DNA of 64,000 bases from Acidobacteriota bacterium (GCA_021846985.1 JAJZVX010000002.1:1-64000); one strand, 5' to 3'; shown: positions 53,225 through 62,335, numbered from the stretch's first letter. Notes: generated by a model from the sequence alone, not told the origin. A program made the numbers and translations.

Positions 53225-54054
53225 AGCTTCTCGCCTTTGCTGGAATGCGATTCGGGACTTGACTCCAGATCTGCCGCGGCAGGCAGGCCCAATTCGAAGA
53301 TTCCATTTCCTTCGCGGTCGCGGGCGAAGCCAAGCACGGCCAGGCCGCGCGCGAAGGCCTGCTGAAATCTGCGGCGGTTCTCCAGTTGCGCGGCCAGGGC
53401 GCGCGCGCGATCCTGGCCGTTCGCTTTCCATGCATAGATGGAGGCTGGAACCAGGATGCGTTCCTCGATGCGCGGGCGCGCGGGCTGGTTTCCCCCCAGA
53501 ATGGCATGCACCCTGGGTGAATCGAGTTGCCACTCCGCCACCAGGCGATCGGTGGGCAGTCCCCCTTGCAACCGGGAAGAGGATGCGCCATAGAAATCCA
53601 CCTCGTACGCGCGCGCGATCGCGCCCAGCTTGTGAATGTTCAAAAAAGCGTTCTTGATCTCCAGGGGGTCGAATGTCCATTCGATATGCCGGATGCCGCG
53701 CGCCAGAGCCTCATGGCGCTGGGCGAGCTTGAGCCTGGCGCCGAGGCCCCGGTTCCGGTAGGCCTCGCGCACCGCCAGCATATGAGAGTGCAGGTAGGCG
53801 CGCGGCTGTCCGTTGACGGTCTTCACGCCGGGCAGGGCAAACAGAAACGCCACCATCGACTCCGGTCCGCCGCCGGCGGGCATTCCGGGAATCTCCACGT
53901 CGAAGGCGCCCATCACCTGGCCGCCGATCTTCTGCGCCACCTTGAACGCCTTGCGGGGAACCACATCGCTTTCGTCGTATCCCCAGGTTTCAATCTGCAG
54001 GCGGACACAGGCTTCGAGTTCGTCCAAGCCGCTGCAATTGCGAATGGCGATCAC
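53221..54054 (-). CDS. GNAT-family N-acyltransferase (COG3375-like)
   Basis: A 277-residue protein with a GNAT core: LEACVRLQIETWGYDESDVVP at the start, then AYLHSHMLAVREAYRNRGLGARLKLAQR, the acyl-CoA pyrophosphate-binding region (R-x-x-G-x-G/A), and IEWTFDPLEIKNAFLNIHKLGA, characteristic of this larger subgroup. GTG at 54054 overlaps the mazG stop (GTGA), while the next gene is an N-acylamino acid racemase overlapped by ATGA. In Geobacillus such a GNAT succinylates D-amino acids as substrate for the racemase; the same role is inferred here. Confidence 0.87.
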   Translation of the reverse strand: MIAIRNCSGLDELEACVRLQIETWGYDESDVVPRKAFKVAQKIGGQVMGAFDVEIPGMPAGGGPESMVAFLFALPGVKTVNGQPRAYLHSHMLAVREAYRNRGLGARLKLAQRHEALARGIRHIEWTFDPLEIKNAFLNIHKLGAIARAYEVDFYGASSSRLQGGLPTDRLVAEWQLDSPRVHAILGGNQPARPRIEERILVPASIYAWKANGQDRARALAAQLENRRRFQQAFARGLAVLGFARDREGNGIFELGLPAAADLESSPESHSSKGEKL

Positions 54055-54986
54055 TGGTCCGCCTCTCTTTGCGCCAGCGTGCGCTTGGCCTGCGCCCAAA
54101 GCCCCTCCAGCTCCTCTGCCGTCAACTCTTCGAGCGGTTTTGCCGCGGCTTTTTCCATGGCGCGGAAGCGCTGCCGGAAGCGCAGATTGGTGCCGCGCAA
54201 GGCCATCTCCGCATCCACCCCGAGATGGCGGGCCAGATTGACCACGGTAAACAGCAGATCGCCCAGTTCGGCCTCGACCGCCGGCTGGCGCGCGGGATCG
54301 CCGGACGCCGCCTCTGCCTCAAGCTCGGCCGTCTCCTCGGCCAGCTTGGGCAGCAGATCGCGCCAGTGCGCCCAGTCGAAGCCGGCTTTCCGCGCGCGCG
54401 CGCCGAGTTTGGCCGCCTCGTACAAGGCAGGCATCGCCCGCTGCACGGCATCGAGACGCGAGGAAGGTTCGGCGTTCCTGTCCTGCTCCTTCTGGGCCGC
54501 CGCCCGTTTTTCGGCCTGCTTGATCTGCTCCCAGTTGCGCAGAACCGCCACCGGGGAGCCGTTCACCTGCGCGTCCACATCCGCGCTGTTTCCCGCCGCC
54601 AGCGAAGCTTCGTGGCCGAAGACGTGAGGATGCCGCCGCACCAGCTTCCGGTTCAGATGGTCCAATACGTCGGCGATGGTGAAATACCCCTCGTTCGCCG
54701 CCATCTCGGCATAGAACAATACCTGCAGCAGCAGGTCGCCCAGCTCCTCGGCCAGGTGCGGGAAGTCGCGCCGCTCAATGGCGTCAAAGACCTCGTAGGC
54801 CTCTTCCAGGGTGTACTTGCGGATGGAGTCGAAGGTCTGCTCGCGGTCCCAGGGGCAGCCGTCCGGCGCGCGCAGCCGGGCCATAATCTCGACCGACTGC
54901 TTGAACCGGTCCGCGGCTTCTGCCGAGTCCGCAGGGGTGCGCCGCGCCGGGACTGGAGCGCCGGAGGTTTCCAAAGGCCTTTCCAT
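54051..54986 (-). CDS. mazG: Nucleoside triphosphate pyrophosphohydrolase MazG
   Basis: House-cleaning enzyme that hydrolyses (d)NTPs to NMP and PPi. The 311-residue protein has tandem MazG domains. The first shows RLRAPDGCPWDREQTFDSI, the EExxE...ExxD metal sites in YTLEEAYEVFDAI and HLAEELGDLLLQVLFYAEMA. The second shows KLAEETAELEAEA and VEAELGDLLFTVVNLARHLG. The length exceeds the E. coli enzyme (263) through N- and mid-chain extensions (KQAEKRAAAQKEQDRNAEP). First gene of a tightly overlapping operon with the GNAT and racemase genes. Confidence 0.95.
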   Translation of the reverse strand: MERPLETSGAPVPARRTPADSAEAADRFKQSVEIMARLRAPDGCPWDREQTFDSIRKYTLEEAYEVFDAIERRDFPHLAEELGDLLLQVLFYAEMAANEGYFTIADVLDHLNRKLVRRHPHVFGHEASLAAGNSADVDAQVNGSPVAVLRNWEQIKQAEKRAAAQKEQDRNAEPSSRLDAVQRAMPALYEAAKLGARARKAGFDWAHWRDLLPKLAEETAELEAEAASGDPARQPAVEAELGDLLFTVVNLARHLGVDAEMALRGTNLRFRQRFRAMEKAAAKPLEELTAEELEGLWAQAKRTLAQREADQ

Positions 54987-55081
54987 GCACCTTCAGTCTA
55001 GCGCGCAAGCACACGGAGGAAGTTGAATTTCGCGGCGGCGGCCGGGGGCGCTGCTGCCGCGCCGTATACTCAACTTCGCGC

Positions 55082-55990
55082 ATGATTCGTGTTCTTGGAA
55101 CCATCTTCGCGGGCATTCTCGGGCTGGCCTTCGGCAGCTTTCTGAACGTCTGCGCAAGCCGCTGGCCGGCGGGAGAGAGCATGGTGCGCCCGCGTTCGCA
55201 CTGCCGTTCCTGCGCGCGCGCGCTCGCCTGGTGGGAGAATGTGCCGCTGGCGAGCTGGCTTGCGCTGGGTGGCCGGTGCCACGGCTGCCGGGGCTGGATC
55301 GGCTGCCGGTATCCGCTGGCGGAACTGGCCGTGGGCGTCCTTTGGGCGATCTCTGCATGGCGTTTTTTCGCCATGGCTCTGGACCCGCGCATGCCCGCCG
55401 CGCTCGTCTTTTACGAGCTTGCCAAGACCGCCGGCGCGCTCCTGTTCCTGTGGCTGCTGACGGCGCTGGCCGTGCTCGACGCCGAGCACCTGTGGCTGCC
55501 CGACAAGCTCACGCTGTCCGGCGCGGTCATTGGCTACCTCTTCTTCCTCGGGCAGTTGTTTTCCGCGCAGAAACTGGCTTCTCTCACGGGACTTCCTTTG
55601 ACCGCGGGGCTGGAGAAAGCGCCTTGGGGGTTCTACGACATCGCGGGCCGGCGGCTGCTCGCCGTGTTTGCCGCCGCGGGCCTGGTGCTGCTCATCCGCT
55701 GGACCTACTGGCTGCTGCGCCGCCGGGAGGGCGTCGGCCTGGGAGACGCCAAACTGATGGCCATGCTGGCTGCCTGGCTCGGCTTGCCCGGCGCGCTGGT
55801 GGCTTTTGTGCTGGGCGTTACGCTGGGATTTCTCGCCGCCTTGGCCGCTTTGGCCCGCTCCGCAGGGCAACAGGAAAGCTGGGCCACGGCCAGACTGCCT
55901 CTGGGTGCGTTTCTTTGCATCGGCGGCGCTGTGAGCAACTTGTGGGGCCAGCAGATCATTGCGCTCTACATGCGCTGGCGCGGTTTCTGA
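55082..55990 (+). CDS. pilD: Prepilin peptidase / N-methyltransferase
   Basis: Membrane aspartyl protease that cleaves and methylates type IV prepilins and type II pseudopilins. The 302-residue protein has the zinc site C41-x2-C44 and C66-x2-C69 in the cytosolic loop, GSFLNVCASRWP at the N-terminus and multiple membrane helices. The catalytic aspartates are D133 (LAVLDAEHLWLPDKL) and D222 (VGLGDAKLMAML). Both enzyme activities are therefore likely. No pilin genes adjoin; the TPR-secretin at 4.8 kb could be part of the same export or pilus machinery. Divergent from mazG by ~95 bases. Confidence 0.95.
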   Translation: MIRVLGTIFAGILGLAFGSFLNVCASRWPAGESMVRPRSHCRSCARALAWWENVPLASWLALGGRCHGCRGWIGCRYPLAELAVGVLWAISAWRFFAMALDPRMPAALVFYELAKTAGALLFLWLLTALAVLDAEHLWLPDKLTLSGAVIGYLFFLGQLFSAQKLASLTGLPLTAGLEKAPWGFYDIAGRRLLAVFAAAGLVLLIRWTYWLLRRREGVGLGDAKLMAMLAAWLGLPGALVAFVLGVTLGFLAALAALARSAGQQESWATARLPLGAFLCIGGAVSNLWGQQIIALYMRWRGF

Positions 55991-56052
55991 GCGAAAGCCG
56001 GGAGCACAATGGGAGATCCGGCGGACGCCGCGTGCTTTCAGCGCCGTCCCCG

Positions 56053-56595
56053 TTACGATGCGGCTACCCGTTGCCGCCGCGCCGCGTCAATGGCCTCCTG
56101 AAATTGGCGCTGATGACTGCGGCAATGGGCTGCATGATAGACCCGCCACTCCTCTACGCGAAGGGGACCATACATGGGGTGGTACCCGCATGGACGCATC
56201 CCGAAGAGGATGCGGCACTGGATCAAGGCCGCATCCAACTGCTCAGCCGCTTCAGTCAACCGCGACGCAAGCCCCGCCCCATCCTGCGGGATGAAGCGGC
56301 CCGGACGCAGGCCCGGAGGCGTGGGGAGACCATCCGGCATCCAGGCGAAGAGGCATGTCTGGATCTTCAGGATCCATTGGAGGGGACTTGCTTGGCGCGA
56401 AGGGGAGTCTCTGCTTTTGAGGTGTGCTTGCAGCTCGTCCCGCGAGCGATGAAAGTCGAGGATCAGATGCTCGACCACTGCCTGCCCGCACCACCGCCCA
56501 GGGTCGCCATCGGGAGGCCTCTGCGCCTCGTCGCGCGTAACGGCTGCAATCTGCCCGGCAAACGGAAAAACCGCATCGGCAAGCACCGGATGCAT
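56053..56595 (-). CDS. DinB-superfamily protein (DUF1569-like)
   Basis: A 180-residue four-helix-bundle type protein. ATG at 56595 is preceded by a G-rich site (GGGGGGGAA). Potential metal-ligand histidines occur in VVEHLILDFHRSRDEL and in the C-terminal EEWRVYHAAHCRSHQRQF, which resembles the H-x3-H helix of DinB/YfiT proteins. HPMYGPLRVEEWRVYH fits the DUF1569 pattern. Members may be thiol-dependent S-transferases, but no function is assigned. The frame continues upstream to 56664 without a better start. Confidence 0.75.
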   Translation of the reverse strand: MHPVLADAVFPFAGQIAAVTRDEAQRPPDGDPGRWCGQAVVEHLILDFHRSRDELQAHLKSRDSPSRQASPLQWILKIQTCLFAWMPDGLPTPPGLRPGRFIPQDGAGLASRLTEAAEQLDAALIQCRILFGMRPCGYHPMYGPLRVEEWRVYHAAHCRSHQRQFQEAIDAARRQRVAAS

Positions 56596-56728
56596 GATTC
56601 CCCCCCGCCGTCCGGCCCTTGCCTGGGAATCGCGGCTGGCCCTCTCTGAGCCGGACTTCAACAAAGAATATATCGGCTATTTCGCGCCGGGCCACAGTTT
56701 TTCTTCGCGGAGATTCCGCCGCCAGCTT

Positions 56729-57487
56729 CTACTGGGGCCCCGGCGCGGGATTGCCGGCGGGAACAGCGCTTTGCACATTCGCCAGGACGGGTTCCTTCAA
56801 AGCCTTGCGCGCATCGCGCGCATGCTTTCCGTCGGGATCATAGAGGAGCTGTTTCTCAAAATGCGCGCGCGCGTTGGCATACTGCCCCAGATGATATTCG
56901 GCTTCGGCAAGTCCCCAATACACGTCTGGATTTTCCGGATCGAGCACCAGCGCGGACTCGAAGCGCGACAGCGCTCCCTTCCAGTCGCCGGTGTCTAGAT
57001 AGTAGCTGCCCACACGGATGTTGTGGGCGGCCACTTCCTGCTGCGTCTTTACCTTTTCAGGCCGCCCGCGCTTTTTCTTCTTCTCGGGCTCGCTGGTATC
57101 CAGTGCGGAGGCCGGCAGAGCGTTGTCAATCTCGCTCTGGCTCGAACTCCAGCCCTCGCCCTGGCTGGAACTGCTGGCAGGAAGGGCATCGTCCGGGCTG
57201 CGAACCGGATCGTAGTCCGCCACTGGCACGGCCGCCCTCCAATAGGCAGAGCCCGCATCCGATCCGCCGGGGTTCCCCTGCAGATCGGAGCTGCGCGTAG
57301 GCAGCACGGGAATCGCGTTTGTGTCTTCAGGAAACGGGTTGGCGCCGGAGGGCTGCGGAACGCCGGGCTTGTTCGTTTGCCCCGCCGGCGAAGTGGCCGG
57401 ACTGCCGTCTGAGCTTTGCGCGGCCAGGGACAAAGGCGCGGCCGCCAGACAAGCCAGAAGCGGCGCAATGCAGAATAAACGGGTCAT
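56729..57487 (-). CDS. Exported TPR-repeat protein
   Basis: A 252-residue protein with a signal peptide (FCIAPLLACLAAAPLSLAA), a long low-complexity Pro/Ser/Gly linker up to about residue 130, a lysine-rich stretch (EPEKKKKRGRPEKVK), and a C-terminal TPR pair (VGSYYLDTGDWKGALSRFESAL, DVYWGLAEAEYHLGQYANARAHFEKQLL). The ACLAAAP segment is not a perfect lipobox. It probably acts in the periplasm as a protein-interaction scaffold. Divergent from the SET gene. Confidence 0.82.
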   Translation of the reverse strand: MTRLFCIAPLLACLAAAPLSLAAQSSDGSPATSPAGQTNKPGVPQPSGANPFPEDTNAIPVLPTRSSDLQGNPGGSDAGSAYWRAAVPVADYDPVRSPDDALPASSSSQGEGWSSSQSEIDNALPASALDTSEPEKKKKRGRPEKVKTQQEVAAHNIRVGSYYLDTGDWKGALSRFESALVLDPENPDVYWGLAEAEYHLGQYANARAHFEKQLLYDPDGKHARDARKALKEPVLANVQSAVPAGNPAPGPQ

Positions 57488-57607
57488 ACTCTCTCGATCT
57501 GTCCTTCCACGGCCCTTTCAATGGTACGATGCGAGTCAAGCGGCGGCACAAGCCCGCCCGCATCGTTTCCATATTAGACTCCCGGAGAGAAGGCCTCGCA
57601 TACCTGC

Positions 57608-58078
57608 ATGGGACTCATCATTCGTTCTTCCGCCATTCATGCCGCCGGCTGTTACACCACGAGCCCCATCCGGAAGGGCGCGCGCGTCATCGAATATACC
57701 GGGCGCCGCCTCAGCAAGGCAGAGGCCGATCAGGCCTGCGAGGAGTCTCCCATTACCTATTTATTTGGACTGGGTGATGGCTCGAAGGTGATCGACGGGC
57801 ACTCGATGGCCATGTTCATCAATCACAGTTGCGACGCCAATTGCGAAACCAGCGAGGAGAACGGCCGCGTCTGGATCAGGGCGATCCGGAATATCGCCGC
57901 GGGCGAGGAAATTACCTACGATTACTGCCTCTACGACGGAGGCGGCGACGAGGCCCGGTGCAATTGCGGCGCCGGCAACTGCCGCGGAACCATGTACTCG
58001 CCCGAAGAGATGCGCAAGCGCCAGGCGGCCGCCCGCAGAGCTGCCCAGCCAGCGGGCAGCAAGAAGGCGCAGGCATAG
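57608..58078 (+). CDS. SET-domain protein lysine methyltransferase
   Basis: A 156-residue stand-alone SET domain with a post-SET segment. Core motifs: GCYTTSPIRKGARVIEYTG, the pseudoknot motif FINHSCDANC (72-75 is NHSC) and EEITYDY with the catalytic Tyr (Y104-Y106). After it comes CNCGAGNCRG, a CxCx4C post-SET cysteine cluster (C118, C120, C125) that with C75 would bind zinc as in eukaryotic H3K-type methyltransferases. The C-terminal tail is basic, Ala/Arg/Lys-rich (RKRQAAARRAAQPAGSKKAQA). It uses S-adenosylmethionine; the protein substrate is unknown. There is no signal peptide. Close bacterial SET proteins occur mostly in chlamydiae and scattered environmental bacteria. Confidence 0.93.
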   Translation: MGLIIRSSAIHAAGCYTTSPIRKGARVIEYTGRRLSKAEADQACEESPITYLFGLGDGSKVIDGHSMAMFINHSCDANCETSEENGRVWIRAIRNIAAGEEITYDYCLYDGGGDEARCNCGAGNCRGTMYSPEEMRKRQAAARRAAQPAGSKKAQA

Positions 58079-58371
58079 CTGGCGGCAAATGCCGGTTGTG
58101 AAGGGGCGCGCCTTGCCTCGTGCCGGAATGTCCGTAAAATGAGCCGGGCTTCAGTTCCCCTGGGGGAAGCATCATCGGAGCTTCCCTGTCCGCTCTGCTG
58201 CCCGGCCCTGGGCTTCGCGCCGTCACTTCTTCTGCCGCAAACAAGAGTCACATCGTCCCGCCGGAGAATCCGGAATTGGCGCCCTGTGTTAGGCGCCCCC
58301 GAGGAGTATCCTTTGAAGCGGCAAGCGATGGCCGCCGCTTCAGACAGGCCATCTCCAGAGAGGTAATGTCC
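58079..58371. other. Leader region upstream of hutU
   Basis: About 290 bases. GGCGCC-CTGTGTTA-GGCGCC (58278-58297) is a hairpin or operator-type inverted repeat 75 bases before the hutU start. The hairpin GCTTC-AGTT-CCCC-TG-GGGG-GAAGC lies just after the SET gene, without a T-run. No TGTA-N2-TACA site was seen here. Confidence 0.45.
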
Positions 58372-60063
58372 ATGGCAACAACCGCACCGGTGATTCGCGC
58401 TCCGCGGGGAACGCAGTTGCGCTGCAAGGGTTGGCAGCAGGAGGCGGCGCTGCGCTGCCTGATGAACAATCTCGACCCGGAGAACGCGGAGCGGCCGCAG
58501 GATCTGGTGGTGTACGGCGGGATGGGCAAAGCGGCGCGGAACTGGGAGTGCTATCACGCCATTGTGCGCGAACTGGAACGGCTGGAGATGGACCAGACGC
58601 TGCTGGTGCAGAGCGGCAAGCCGGTAGCGGTCTTCCCCACCCACGAAGGCGCGCCGCGCGTGATTATCGCCAATTCGAACCTGGTGGGGAAGTGGGCCAC
58701 ATGGGAGCACTTTCACGAGCTGGACCGCAAGGGCCTGATCATGTTCGGGCAGATGACGGCGGGAAGCTGGATCTACATCGGGACGCAGGGAATTTTGCAG
58801 GGAACCTTCCAGACCTTTGCGGCGCTGGCGGAAAAGCACTTTGGCGGCAGCCTGAAGGGCAAGCTGGTGGTGACCGGCGGCGTGGGCGGCATGGGCGGCG
58901 CGCAGCCGCTGAGCGTTACCCTGAACGGCGGCGTGGTGCTGGCGGTGGACGTGGACCGTTCGCGAATCGAGCGGCGCGTGGCCACGCGCTACTGCGACGT
59001 CTTGAGCGAGGATCTGGACGAGGCGCTGGCCCTGTGCGAGGCGGCGCGCAAGGAGGGCCGGGCGCTTTCTGTGGGCCTGGTCGGCAACTGCGGCGACGTG
59101 CTGCCGGAGATTGTGCGGCGGGGCGTGCCGGTGGACGTCGTCACCGACCAGACCAGCGCCCACGATCCGCTGAACGGGTATATCCCGCGGATGTCTCTGC
59201 TGCCGGAGTCGGCACGGCGGGAAAGACGCGATCCGCTGGCAGCCGCGCTCGAACTGCGCAAGCGCGATCCGGAAGAGTATGTGCGGCAATCGATGGCTAC
59301 CATGGTGGAGCACGTCAACGCCATGCTGGCGCTGCAACGGGCCGGCGCCGTGGCCTTCGACTACGGAAACAATATCCGGCGCTTCGCCTTTGATGCCGGG
59401 TGCGCGGATGCCTTCCTGATTCCGGGCTTTGTGCCCGAATACATCCGCCCGCTCTTCTGCACGGGGCAGGGGCCCTTCCGCTGGGTGGCGCTGAGCGGCG
59501 ACCCGAAAGACATTGACCGCACAGACGAGCTGGCGCTGGAGCTGTTTCCAGACAATGAGATTCTGACCCGCTGGCTCAAGCTGGCGCGGGGCCGGTTCGC
59601 GTTCCAGGGATTGCCGGCGCGGATCTGCTGGCTGGGGTACGGCGAGCGGGCGCGCATGGGCGAGGCCATCAATGACCTGGTGAAGAAGGGCGAGATCTCC
59701 TCGCCCATCGCCATGGGACGCGATCACCTGGATACCGGTTCGGTGGCCAGCCCCTACCGCGAGACGGAAAAGATGCTGGACGGCTCGGACGCCGTGGCCG
59801 ACTGGCCGCTGCTCAACTTCGCGCTCAACGCCGTGAGCGGGGCCACCTGGGTCAGCTTCCACCACGGCGGCGGCGTGGGCATGGGCTACAGCCTGCATGC
59901 CGGGCAGGTGACGGTGGCGGATGGAACCAGGCTGGCGGCGGAGAAGATTGGCCGCGTGCTGAATAATGATCCCGGCCTGGGCGTGGTGCGGCATGCGGAT
60001 GCCGGCTATGAGCTGGCCAGGAAGACGGCGAAGGAGAAGGGAATTCGGACGCCGATGGGGTAG
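58372..60063 (+). CDS. hutU: Urocanate hydratase
   Basis: Second step of histidine degradation, converting urocanate to 4-imidazolone-5-propionate with tightly bound NAD+. The 563-residue protein starts at ATG 58372, eight bases after AGAGAGG ([13 protein letters not shown]); an ATG at 58366 is too close to that site. Family motifs are [45 protein letters not shown] (NAD-binding), [39 protein letters not shown] and [13 protein letters not shown]. hutI follows after 62 bases. Confidence 0.97.
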   Translation: MATTAPVIRAPRGTQLRCKGWQQEAALRCLMNNLDPENAERPQDLVVYGGMGKAARNWECYHAIVRELERLEMDQTLLVQSGKPVAVFPTHEGAPRVIIANSNLVGKWATWEHFHELDRKGLIMFGQMTAGSWIYIGTQGILQGTFQTFAALAEKHFGGSLKGKLVVTGGVGGMGGAQPLSVTLNGGVVLAVDVDRSRIERRVATRYCDVLSEDLDEALALCEAARKEGRALSVGLVGNCGDVLPEIVRRGVPVDVVTDQTSAHDPLNGYIPRMSLLPESARRERRDPLAAALELRKRDPEEYVRQSMATMVEHVNAMLALQRAGAVAFDYGNNIRRFAFDAGCADAFLIPGFVPEYIRPLFCTGQGPFRWVALSGDPKDIDRTDELALELFPDNEILTRWLKLARGRFAFQGLPARICWLGYGERARMGEAINDLVKKGEISSPIAMGRDHLDTGSVASPYRETEKMLDGSDAVADWPLLNFALNAVSGATWVSFHHGGGVGMGYSLHAGQVTVADGTRLAAEKIGRVLNNDPGLGVVRHADAGYELARKTAKEKGIRTPMG

Positions 60064-60125
60064 AAGCAGGGAACAAGGGAATGAGAGACCTGAGGTCCAT
60101 TCTTCTTCGTTGGGATTGACGCGCA

Positions 60126-61370
60126 ATGAGTACGGCTGTGGTGAACATTGGGGAGTTGGTCACGCTCGCGGGGCCGGCGCGGCCGCGTGTGGGCGCCGAA
60201 TTGCGCGCACTGAGTCTGGTGCGAAATGCGGCGCTGCTGGTGCAGGATGGGCGGGTTCGGGCGGCGGGGCCCTGGGCCGAGGTAAAGGCCAGCGTTCCGC
60301 GCCATGCGGAGCTGATCGACGCGCAGGGCTGCTGTGTGACGCCGGGATTTGTGGATGCGCACACGCACCTGGTGTTTGCCGGGAACCGGGCGGCGGAGTT
60401 TGAGCAGCGGCTGGCAGGGGCGGCCTACCAGGAGATTGCCGCGGCGGGCGGCGGCATTCTGAGCACCGTGAAGGCGACGCGCGCGGCGAGCGAGGAGGAG
60501 CTGCTGAAGACGGCGCGGCGGCATCGCGACTGGATGGCGCGCGGCGGCGCCACGACCATCGAGGCGAAAAGCGGCTATGGGCTCGACCACGAAACAGAAC
60601 TGAAAATGCTGCGCGTAATCCGGCGGCTGGGCGAGGAGGGCCAAGCGCGCATGGTGCCCACGCTGCTGGCCGCGCATACCGTTCCGCCGGAGTTTGCTGA
60701 CCGGCGCGGGGAGTATGTGCGGTGGGTGGCCGAAGAGCTGATTCCCGAGGTGGCGCGGGAAAGGCTGGCGCGCTATTGCGATGCGTTTTGCGACGAGCAT
60801 GCGTTCACTCCCGAAGAGGCGCGGACGGTGCTTGTGGCGGCGCGGCGGCATGGACTCAAGCTGCGGGTACACGCCGAGCAGTTCCGGCCGGGAACGGGCG
60901 CGGCGCTGGCCGCCGAACTGGGCGCGGCCACGGCCGATCATCTGGAGGCGGCTGACGAGCCGGCGTTGCGGGCATTGTGCGCGGCAGGCGTGCAGCCTGT
61001 CCTTTTGCCCGGCTCTGTCTTTGCCCTCCGCCGTACGCAGTACCCGGCCGCGCGCAAGATGGTGGAGATGGGGTTGGGGATCGTGCTGGCGACGGACTTC
61101 AATCCGGGGTCGTCCCCTGTGCCGTCGATGCCGTTTGCCATGTCTCTGGCCTGTTTGCAGATGGGGCTGCTGCCGGCGGAAGCGCTCACGGCCGCCACGC
61201 TCAATGCCGCCTGGAGCCTGGGACTGGGCGCGGAGGCGGGATCGCTGGAACCAGGCAAACAGGCCGATTTCCTCATCCACGAGTTTGAGGATTACCGCGA
61301 GATTGCGTACTTTGTAGGAGCGCCGGTGCGCCCACGGGTCTTTATCGCCGGACGGGAAGTCGCGGCGTGA
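60126..61370 (+). CDS. hutI: Imidazolonepropionase
   Basis: Third step of histidine degradation: hydrolyses imidazolone propionate to N-formimino-L-glutamate. The 414-residue amidohydrolase has metal-site motifs DAHTHLVFAGNRAAEF near the N-terminus, ATTIEAKSGYGLDHETELKM, KLRVHAEQFRPG, ATADHLEAAD and LATDFNPGSSPVPSMPF. ATG at 60126 follows hutU by 62 bases, and its stop (GTGA) touches a possible upstream start of the following gene. Its product is the substrate of FtcD encoded at 48.4 kb. Confidence 0.97.
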   Translation: MSTAVVNIGELVTLAGPARPRVGAELRALSLVRNAALLVQDGRVRAAGPWAEVKASVPRHAELIDAQGCCVTPGFVDAHTHLVFAGNRAAEFEQRLAGAAYQEIAAAGGGILSTVKATRAASEEELLKTARRHRDWMARGGATTIEAKSGYGLDHETELKMLRVIRRLGEEGQARMVPTLLAAHTVPPEFADRRGEYVRWVAEELIPEVARERLARYCDAFCDEHAFTPEEARTVLVAARRHGLKLRVHAEQFRPGTGAALAAELGAATADHLEAADEPALRALCAAGVQPVLLPGSVFALRRTQYPAARKMVEMGLGIVLATDFNPGSSPVPSMPFAMSLACLQMGLLPAEALTAATLNAAWSLGLGAEAGSLEPGKQADFLIHEFEDYREIAYFVGAPVRPRVFIAGREVAA

Positions 61371-61432
61371 ATCGAAAAGGACCGCCCCAGAGCCGCTTGC
61401 TGGATTTCAATCACGAAGTGAAAGAGGATGGA

Positions 61433-62020
61433 ATGACGGAAAAACCGTACCGCCCGCAGGAAGACATCGTCACGCTGATGCGGCAGTTTGAGCAGGAGGT
61501 AAAAGCGGCGCCGGAGCTGCCCGATGCCGCCACGCGTTTGTTGCGCGCCCGGCTGGTATTCGAAGAGGCGCTTGAGTTTGTGAAAGGGTGCGGCTGCGCT
61601 CTGCAACTGACGAAAAACGCGGCAGCGGGGAGCAACGTGATGGACGACGTTGTCGTGGTGCCCGATGCGCGGGTCGAGCCGGACTTTGTCGAGTATGTAG
61701 ACGCCTGCATCGACCAACTTGTGGTGACCTATGGGGCGCTGAATGCGGCCGGCGTGAAAGCGCAGCCGGCTTGGGATGAGGTGCAGCGCAGCAATATGAG
61801 CAAAGCATGGCCCCACTGTAGCGAGTGCGATGTCGTCCTGGAGAAAAACGAGGCTGGCGATCTGGCGCATCCGCAGAATGGCGGGGAGCACGGTACGGCG
61901 TGGAAGGCGGTACTCAAGCTGCACAAGCGCGAGGACGGAAAGGTGATCAAGTCGCCTACCTATTCTCCGGCAGATCTGAGGCGGGTGATCGAGGAGCAGG
62001 CGCGACCGGCAAATGGATAG
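61433..62020 (+). CDS. MazG/PRA-PH-like nucleotide pyrophosphohydrolase family protein
   Basis: A 195-residue all-alpha protein. ATG at 61433 with AGAGG five bases upstream is chosen over the GTG at 61367. Motifs: DIVTLMRQFEQEVKAAPELP, RARLVFEEALEFVKGCG (E-E-x-x-E metal-binding helix), DACIDQLVVTYGALNAAGVKAQPAWDEV, QRSNMSKAWPHCSE and KVIKSPTYSPADLRRVIEEQ. The NMSK and KSPTYSPAD segments are typical of the phosphoribosyl-ATP pyrophosphohydrolase-like superfamily. Nucleotide hydrolysis is likely, substrate unknown. It follows hutI by 62 bases and could be part of the same transcript. Confidence 0.85.
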   Translation: MTEKPYRPQEDIVTLMRQFEQEVKAAPELPDAATRLLRARLVFEEALEFVKGCGCALQLTKNAAAGSNVMDDVVVVPDARVEPDFVEYVDACIDQLVVTYGALNAAGVKAQPAWDEVQRSNMSKAWPHCSECDVVLEKNEAGDLAHPQNGGEHGTAWKAVLKLHKREDGKVIKSPTYSPADLRRVIEEQARPANG

Positions 62021-62335
62021 GTCCTGCCGCAGATGCAAGACCGGCGCTCTGAATCTCCTTTCACGCCGCTGCCGGCATGCGCGTCCGCCGTTATCGGAAG
62101 TAGTTGCACCATCTGCTCCAACAACCCAAGCAGTTGGATGGCCGTAGATCAAACGCACAACCGGATGCGTGCACACCTTCGATGCGGCGTCTGCCGCATT
62201 GGAAAAGAAGGGAACGACTGCCGTTAAATTCCCCTAACTGCCTGATATTCCTTGAATCCGCAGGCGAAACCGCGCTATATACAAGATTACCGGTAGCTCT
62301 GCCGGAATTCGCCCGCTCAGGGTGAGGAGAGTTTT
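62021..62335. other. Intergenic region before the HTH gene
   Basis: No credible gene. A hairpin ATGCGGC-GTCT-GCCGCAT (62182-62199) without a T-run lies after the hut/MazG-like cluster. The promoter for the HTH gene is at 62252-62281. Confidence 0.5.
62252..62281 (+). promoter_or_regulatory. Promoter of the HTH gene
   Basis: TTGAAT (62252-62257), an 18-base spacer and TATATA (62276-62281) form a good sigma-70 promoter; the start site would be near 62288, about 48 bases before the ATG. Confidence 0.6.
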
